A DNA stretch of 64,000 bases, taken from assembly GCF_003144195.1 (NCBI RefSeq), contig NW_020290042.1:90240-154239 (forward strand), read 5' to 3'. Positions 57,505-64,000 of the stretch are shown in pieces. The notes below the pieces were generated by a model. It was not told the origin of the DNA. It made no database searches and saw only the letters and a program-made list of their open reading frames with translations. Each line of letters starts with the position of its first letter. The stretch's first letter is position 1. The DNA comes from Ceraceosorus guamensis. Lineage: Eukaryota; Basidiomycota; Exobasidiomycetes; Ceraceosorales; Ceraceosoraceae. A program made the position numbers and the translations under genes.

Positions 57505-59393
57505 ATGGCACGCTCGATCCGACTTGGTGCGCAGGGCGCAGGTGCAAGTCGACCTCGAAGTCGAGCTCAAAGGCTTCTCTCCATCCTCGCCTTCAGCCCG
57601 TTCATCCTCGTCCAATCCCTTTTTCTATTTGCCTGGATCACGTTGCTCCGCATGCATCTCAATCGTGACTGGTCCCGAGCCAATTCCATCTTCTTTCTAT
57701 TCATCGACACTACGCTTTCCACCTTTTTTGTCGGCTCTGCCGCGGGCTGCTTCGCGATTGCGGTGTTCAAGAATCCTGGGACGCCAAAGTGGGATCAGGA
57801 GACCGATGTGGAGGGAGGACGAGAAAGAAGCCTCCCAGCTCGTGAAGTAGAGCGAGAACGGGATGGCGAGGCTGAGGCTGGTGCTCAGCAGAATAGCCGT
57901 CATCCAGGTATCGAGGTGGAAACTGAAGAGGAAGTAGAAGGCGACGGGGAATTTGAAGGACCCAATGCACCTTTGCTCTCAGCACCTGAAGGCTCGGTAG
58001 ATGCCAGGGGCATGCTGGCCATGCGTCTCATGCCTGGTGCACCTCGCCTACCTTCCCGCACTGGCCTGGTGCAACTCGAAGAGACGCTGCAGAGAGCGGG
58101 TGCGAGGGGACAGAAGAAGACCACAGCACGGCTGGGTAACCTGCAGGTCAAGAGCAGCACAGGTCAACAACGATGGTGTGCCAAGTGCAATGCGCCCAAA
58201 CCTGACAGAGCTCATCATTGCTCCACTTGCGGCGTGTGCATATTGAGGATGGATCATCATTGTCCCTGGTTAGCTTCGCGCTGCGTAGGTCTACGCAACC
58301 ACAAGGCCTTTTTCCTCTTTCTCTTCTACACCTGTCTGCTTTGCCTATGGACGAGTCAGGCAACAGCACGAGCTCTGTTGGACTACGTCTCCAGTGAAAA
58401 GGATGGATTTGAAAACTCTCCCTTGAGCTGGGCCATACTCTTCTTTATCGCATTTGTGTTTGGTATCGCCTTGATCCCATTTGCGGGCTATCATGCTTGG
58501 CTCATCTGCAGAAACAAGACCACGCTAGAGTCGATGGAAGGAAGCGGAAGGGTGCGGCTACAAGCGCAACGTGCGCCAGGCAGAGAGAGCGTCACGGAGA
58601 GGCTCAGAAGGCTAGCTGCTGAGGATGAAGATCACAGGCCAGAGGAACACTCGACCGGCCAGACCTCATCCGACCAGTCGGGACAGGAGCGGAACAATGA
58701 AGAGTTGACGAGAGAAGAGAGGAAGGCGTTGAAACGAGCGGGCAAGCTCAACATTTACGACTTGGGCGCCTCGGAGAATTGGAAGTTCATGATGGGTCGA
58801 CGATGGTTCATGTGGTTCGTGCCTACCGGAGAACCGTGAGTTGAGGCCCTCTACGAGACGCAATACAGCTCGTTTGCGGTCCATTGACGTTTGCTTGCCA
58901 CATGTTGACATGCTATTCCTTTGCGGCGAATGCCCCCAGAGACTCGGACGGGCACGCATATGCGGTCAACGATATCACGCTCGCTGAATTGAGGAGGATC
59001 ACTTCTTCGATCCGGCAAAGAGGAGCATCGACGCCCGCCAACGCTTCTTCAAGCTTATTTCACATTTCCTCTATCCGAGGCAAGGCACGAGAATCGCCTC
59101 TTCATTCTTCCCGCAACAAGGTTCAAAGCAATCCCCTCTCGGACTCGCCTGGTCCCGCTGCGACGCGTCAACCACGCGGTCCTGCGAGGAGCGCTCATGG
59201 CGTCGTAGAGTGGGGCGCTCCACCTAGAAAAGATTTCGTGCTTTACGATGTCAACGATTCGGACGACGAAGGTGGAGGTCTGGGAACACCAGGCGAAGCG
59301 GACGAGGTATCGGTTTCCCTTTCACGCGATCCTTTTGCGCCCGCGACCGACGATCACCAGACATCTGTGGGAGGGGACAATGTTTGGAGGTGA
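57505..59393 (+). CDS. PFA3: DHHC protein S-palmitoyltransferase (Pfa3-like)
   Basis: Exons 57505-58835 and 58940-59393; 594 residues. It attaches palmitate to cysteines of membrane-associated proteins; Pfa3 acts at the vacuole on Vac8. Four membrane segments are predicted: FSPFILVQSLFLFAWITLL (about 30-48), FLFIDTTLSTFFVGSAAGCF (about 62-82), FFLFLFYTCLLCLW and WAILFFIAFVFGIALIPFAG. Between segments 2 and 3 lies a 140-residue acidic loop and the Cys-rich domain (about 223-270): WCAKCNAPKPDRAHHCSTCG, then VCILRMDHHCPWLASRCVG with the catalytic DHHC. The C-terminal half is cytosolic and polar, with an ENWKFMMGRRWFMWFVPTG stretch matching the TTxE/PaCCT area of the family in position. The single intron is phase 2. 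DHHC assignment is firm; the Pfa3 subgroup is likely. Confidence 0.92.
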
Positions 59394-59574
59394 CATTCGA
59401 TGGTTTTCTTGCGCACGTGTTTTGCCCTTTGCACGGGACACGAAGCCTTGATCGATGCGCCGAACCCCGAGCTTTCGAATTGCGCGTTCTTGAACCGAAG
59501 CGCCATTTTTTGGTGTAAGGGGCTCTGCCAGCAGACGATAGCAAGTCATGCTGAAAGATGTTGAAGCGAGATGT

Positions 59575-61510
59575 TCACGCATTCGTCCGAGTCTCAAGCA
59601 AGACTTGACTCGGCCGCGCACCAATATTGTGGACCGGGCCTTTGCCTGGTCAGAGGTCAACAACCGCAATCTCAGCAATGGCATCTCAAAATACTGCTCG
59701 CGTTTTTTGGGACCAGGATTCACTCACCTGCAAGTCCTTCCAATTGCAACCAGTTGCACACGGGCTCTTCCCTCCCACCCAGAGCATTCAGCAAATCTTG
59801 AGCCAACACGCCACCGAGTATGGCACAAACCGGACTCAGCTCGCCCGCATTGGCTGGGTCATGCGCTGCCAAGAAAGTGCTTAGGTAGCAAAGCATGGCA
59901 CCGATGTTGAGCACTTTTAACAAGACCGGCAACAGAGCTTTCCGATTCGACAGCTTCTCTCACCTAATGAAGGCGTTCTTGTCTACACCTTGCTGCTCGA
60001 AAGCTGATCGTTGAGAGACTCCCTTAGCTTCCAGCAATTCATCGATCTCGCTCGTGAAATCTTCCACCCTCGCCGGCACTGTTCTTTGCCCGCTAGCAAG
60101 CTGTTTCGATGTATACCTCCAAAGTGCTAGGGTGCGGTTCAAAAGGCGTTGTCAGTGGGCTGCTATGACCTTGATCAGAGCTCCTCTGTCGGACTCACCC
60201 CACGTAGCCCAAACTCCGGGAGATATTCTGACCCTCTTTTTACCCTTCCAATCACTGGCGAGGGCTTGCTCCAGAGTCACAAATTCTTGTATCCTCTTCT
60301 GTTGCGTCTTCTCGGATGTTTGCTGAGAAGGCTGTGAAGCCTTGTTCCGCTCGTCGGGCGGTGGCTCTGCGGCCTGTGGCGTCGACGTCGAAGCTGCGGA
60401 GGCTGCTTGTGCACTTGGTGCTGCAGTGCTTCCCGCAGCTGCGGGACGGGTTACAATGTACTCGTGGCGAGGCCCGAGATCGGAGAAATAGAAGCCGCCA
60501 AAGCCTTGCGATGAGCACAAGTGAAACGGCAAGCCTAATGTTCGGGCCAGGTTGTTCAACTCGATCTGAGAGATTCCAGTCTGCGTCAGCTTGAGTCGGC
60601 AGCCAGTGGCGAAAGATCTTGCTCACCAGCCTTTCTTGCGTCCAGCTTGATGTCGAATTTGTGGAAGACAGAGTGACGACTAGAGAGTTCACGCCCATCT
60701 GGAGCAGCGGGTGTTTCGAGACGCTATCTTTGCTAGCTCGCAGAATGGAGAAGTCTGATGTCGTCTCCAGCTTGACGAGGGGGTTGAGGGCTTGTATGCG
60801 GGGCAAAGCAGCCGTCGCTCTCTAGCAGGTGGGATGGGGCGTCAACATGCGTCAAATAATCAAGCGCACTGCCGCAGGTCTTTCAGTGCTGCACCCACAT
60901 TCACGCCAATCTCGTCCTCCCTCAGCAAGAACCCCGCGCTCAAGTCTGCGGGCGTGACTAGGCCTTCATCGAGAATCGTCACTTGTCCGACCCCGGCCAA
61001 GACGACATTCTTGATAGCTTCGGTGGCCACGCCGTGCAGATTGACAACAAAGATATGAGACCGACGCATACTGCACAAGACATCCCCTATGAGTGTCCCA
61101 AACACTGACAGGGATCTGTCGGTCACAACCAGCTCACCGATTTTGCGCTTCGAGACCCCACAGCCTGATTTGCCTATCATACAATGCAGCTTCATCTGCG
61201 AAAAGGGGTGCCGTCCTCAAGTTAGCAAGAGCGATTCGTACCGGCTGCCGTATCCAGCTTGAGCATGCCGCAGGGGTGGTCTGGCCCCGTGCGACGCCAA
61301 GGGGGGAGGGGTGCACTGAAGGGACCTGCAAGACTCACCTTCATCAACACCTTCCCGACCGTCGCGCGCTGATTCCAACACGACACTCGAGGACTTTGAA
61401 GCGTTTCCCCGGCCATTTAGGGCAGCATCGGAGCCACTAGGAGCATTGTTGGTGCTGTTACTGTTCGTGAGCGCGGCCACATCCACGTCGAGTGCGGTAG
61501 CGAGAGACAT
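59575..61510 (-). CDS. AOS1: SUMO-activating enzyme subunit AOS1
   Basis: Exons 61339-61510, 61138-61195, 60870-61070, 60627-60819, 60199-60565, 59964-60126, 59728-59879 and 59575-59645; 458 residues. With Uba2 it forms the E1 that adenylates SUMO. It has an N-terminal extension of about 57 residues, then the E1 start YDRQIRLWGLEAQNRMR, the nucleotide-binding fold HIFVVNLHGVATEAIKNVVL and AGVGQVTILDEG, SSWTQERLIELNNLARTLGL, FGGFYFSDLGPRHEYIV, a roughly 45-residue Ala/Ser/Gln insertion, EFVTLEQAL, and the ending ELSPVCAILGGVLAQDLLNA, LGGREEPVCNW and GKGPVHNIG. It lacks the E1 catalytic-cysteine domain, as expected for Aos1. All phases close. The exon-4 acceptor (CTAGAG) and the exon-7 acceptor (CCTAAG) were chosen by frame. 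Confidence 0.91.
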
Positions 61511-62146
61511 GATGGTAAGAGGGCTTTGCCGGTCGGCACCAGGGGACCGCAGTAATGCAGGTGATAGGCGAGGAATATGTTGGAGGGGGATCAAAGGACC
61601 TGACTTGACCAGATACTGTAGACCGGCGCAAGCTGTCTACATGCGATCTGCGAATCAAGCAGATGCGTGGTCAGGTTGCTGATGAAAGTCATGCTCATCA
61701 ATCACTTTGACTCAGACTATTCACGATTGTGATTGATCGCCTGCGACTCCAGCTACCAGACTCGTGACTTTTGGCACGCCAGCCCCGCAGATTTTCAAAA
61801 AGCCGAGGCAATCGCGCTAGCAATGATGAATGGCTGCAGGCGCGTCCGTGCACCGCATTTCTTCTCGTGGCCGTGCGCCTCTACACTTGCAAATGGCCTG
61901 CAATCGCAGCTCGATCGTGGCAACACTCGATCGTGACTCACAATCTTGACTAGCAACTGCCCTCGCTACACTTGCGACGCTGGCGTCATCGTCATTTGAC
62001 TGGAGCTGCCAGTCGGAGACCCTGTCACCACCCGAAAGACTCACTGACTGACTCTCAAGTGGAACGATCCAGGTCCTGAGCGGTCAGTGGCCAGGGCTAA
62101 TCACGTCAAAACTCGCGACACAGGCAGCACCTCGCACACAGCAATC
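61511..62146. other. 0.6 kb divergent intergenic region
   Basis: Shared promoter region of AOS1 (-) and the PIG-X-like gene (+). It contains ATCAATCACTTTGACTCAGACTATTCACGATTGTGATTGATC (61695-61735), partly palindromic, and GATCGTGACTCACAATC (about 61931-61947). No coding feature. Confidence 0.5.
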
Positions 62147-63404
62147 ATGACAAGTCCCTCCCGTCCGTGGGAACCAGCGACGCAGCATCCTTTGCTGCGC
62201 ATCCCAGTTCCGGCGTCCTTTCTTCTAAGTCCCTCTTACTGCATTCCGACGCTGCTTCTACGATTCCCACCCGCCCTTTTCCCAGATTTGGACGCTCTCG
62301 CTCGACAAGATCTGGTGCGCGAATGGCAACATCTCAAGCCTGACGAGGACGAGGTGGTCAGAGTGCTCGGCGATGGTGCAAAGGGCATAAAGTGGGACGA
62401 GGTGGATGTTGAGAGTCCGGTAGGATGGAGTCTTGCAAGGCTCAACTTGAATTTCGAGACTCAGGACAGCTACACGACTGCACAATCTACGAGCCAAACA
62501 GTTGTGGCTCAAGATGGATCCACATTCAAGGTGTCGTCAGATACCGATGTCGCGAGCGCCAGCACGTCTCAGTCTACCGACTCCTTGAAGGTTCCGCTGG
62601 CATTAGAAAGACGAGTGCTGCTGGTGCGGCTCAAGCAACTCGACCCAGCAGCGCTAGGCTCAGACGAGAGGTACGACGATGAGACACTCCCTATTCAGCT
62701 CAACGCCAGGTACCTGCCCGCATTTTCTGCTCAAGAAGACACTCCGTCAAAGTCCGCGACGGGAAGCGCAGAACATGCCTCAGGCTGGCTCAAGCAGATG
62801 TGGAATGTTGTGCGAGACCCCAAGAAGGGCAACTACCTTGATGTCGAGATCAGAAGACCCGAATTCATTTGGGAATGCGGCGATGGCGTGGATAAGGATG
62901 TTGAAGCAGGCTCCCAAGCAATCCTAGACGAGGAGGCACTCAGCGAGGAATTCGGGGTATGGTCAGCAAGTGAGTACTTCACCCGGTCACTGATAATGAT
63001 GCTTGGGTTCGAAGAGTAGACGAGGAACTTGGCGCTTTTGTCTGTTACTTCACATTTGGCACAGGTGGTGGGCGACTGACGACGCTTCTTCTGAAATTGC
63101 AGGCACCGCCGACCTGCTCCCATCTCCTTACGCCCATTTCAACATTCACTCGTCCAAACTCCAGAACACCTCGACGTCCGTGCTGCGCCTAACAAAGTCA
63201 TTTCACGGCGAAGGTGTGGCACCCAGGTTCCATCTCGCCTTGCCAGCCGGAGATAGCGATCTCTACGAGCTTGTCAGAGATATGACGGTTGGAATCACCA
63301 TTTTGGCGACTGTTTGGATCCTCCTCAGCTTCAGTAAGACGATGAGGCGGGTCAAGACAGCCGAGAGGAAAGCGGAGAGGAGAGCAAAGGGAAAGACTTT
63401 GTAA
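62147..63404 (+). CDS. PBN1: PIG-X/Pbn1-like subunit of GPI mannosyltransferase I (probable)
   Basis: Exons 62147-62969 and 63103-63404; 374 residues. Pbn1/PIG-X is an ER membrane protein that stabilises the first GPI mannosyltransferase (Gpi14/PIG-M). Family-like features: VPASFLLSPSYCIPTLLLRF, the ETLPIQLNARYLPAF segment that matches the usual P-x-H-x-RY-x-P block with Asn for His, a short beta-type region ending LDVEIRRPEFIWECG, and a single C-terminal membrane helix (VGITILATVWILLSFSKTMR) followed by a very basic tail (RRVKTAERKAERRAKGKTL), giving a lumenal N-terminus and cytosolic tail. No cleavable signal peptide is obvious, as in yeast Pbn1. The start is the first ATG in frame. The family is poorly conserved, so this is a probable call. 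Confidence 0.62.
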
Positions 63405-64000
63405 TGCTAATGTCAAATCGAGTCAACTTAGGTCGCGCCCCTGTCTCTTCGATTTGACCATGCATCGACGCTCACGAGGTGGGCATCGGCAGCTGCAGCG
63501 ACAAGAGCTGCAGCGAGACTTGGTCTGACCAGTCCTCCACACACAACTCGCACACCTGCTTGCGATCACTCTGGCTCAATAGTGTCAAGCAAAAGCCACT
63601 CCTGAATCTTGAATCTGATTTGGTTGTGATTCGTTCGTCAATATTCTGTTGCGATATGATTAGTTCTTCTGATGCTGTGCTTTCAGCTCGGGACTCGGCG
63701 CCTGATAGTAGCCGACAGCCGACTGCTCTCAGTCTTCGCAGAGTGTGAATGTCCACATTTGCGAGCTGGCCTGGCTCGTCATGCCCGCGGCCAGAGTTGC
63801 ATGGGATCAAGTATAGTCTACAGCAGTAAGTACAAGCACGGAACAGAACGGATACCAAGCAGATCCTTTGTGCACGAGTAGCGCTCGTACGATCTATGGG
63901 TCTGGTGGCGGGCGGGCTAGCTGACAATGTTCGAGATGTGTAAACTTTAAGACGTTGTTTGGTCACGGCCCGCGCATACCTGTGTACATTCAAGATGCCC
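63405..64000. other. Terminal intergenic region
   Basis: About 600 bp to the window edge. The minus-strand frame 63472-63993 is open but has no ATG-anchored domain. It carries TTGAATCTGATTTGGTTGTGATTCG (about 63605-63631). No supported gene. Confidence 0.45.

Noticed and set aside
63472-63993. 173-residue minus-strand open frame at the right edge
   Set aside because: No domain, atypical composition, and it crosses a GATTC-rich intergenic tract.
1-64000. Transposons, CRISPR arrays, biosynthetic gene cluster
   Set aside because: No transposase or reverse-transcriptase motif, long terminal repeats or regularly spaced repeats were seen; enzyme genes present belong to unrelated pathways. The CENP-B-like gene lacks a DDE domain.

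Overview
The window looks like nuclear DNA from a basidiomycete fungus, most likely Ustilaginomycotina (the smut / Exobasidiomycetes side). The genes are eukaryotic. Most are broken by short GT-AG introns with CTRAY-like branch sites. There is a sphingolipid C9-methyltransferase, and an AlkB-like protein whose overall form I associate with basidiomycetes. Intergenic DNA repeatedly uses TGACTC / ATTCACGATT words that I associate with smut-type genomes. No rRNA, tRNA, CRISPR array, virus or transposase gene was found.

Layout. 0-11 kb: a 5'-truncated CNNM/Mam3-type transporter (+), sphingolipid C9-methyltransferase (+), mitochondrial ribosomal protein uL3m (-), a glyoxylate/hydroxypyruvate reductase (+). 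11-18 kb: an Ayr1-like short-chain reductase (-), mitoribosomal mS35 (+), a 1152-residue Zn(II)2Cys6 transcription factor (-). 18-24.5 kb is gene-poor and holds only a mitochondrial rhodanese (-). 24.5-31.5 kb: a 1312-residue membrane protein with a Ser-rich exported N-terminus and a long disordered tail (+), then a disordered 734-residue protein (-). 31.5-35.2 kb is gene-poor. 35.2-40.3 kb: a CENP-B/pogo-type DNA-binding protein (+) and an MCT-type MFS transporter (-). 40.3-43.2 kb is gene-poor. 43.2-52 kb: L-amino-acid/monoamine oxidase (+), Elongin A (-), an Mpr1-type GNAT (+), the mRNA-export factor GLE1 (-). 52-64 kb: a 947-residue AlkB-like oxygenase with zinc-ribbon modules (+), a Nudix hydrolase (-), a DHHC palmitoyltransferase (+), the SUMO-E1 subunit AOS1 (-), a PIG-X/Pbn1-like GPI-synthesis protein (+).

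There is no operon or obvious biosynthetic cluster. Genes mostly alternate strand, giving tight convergent pairs (gaps of about 120-300 bp) and wider divergent promoters. Housekeeping roles dominate: mitoribosome, SUMO, mRNA export, elongin, GPI anchors and palmitoylation. The least understood loci are the AlkB-like oxygenase (52.3-55.7 kb), the large membrane protein (24.5-28.7 kb) and the CENP-B-like factor (35.2-38.1 kb). Exon structures were worked out by hand from splice signals, reading phase and family conservation. In all but one gene (Nudix) the phases close exactly; the 5' end of the first gene is cut off by the window.
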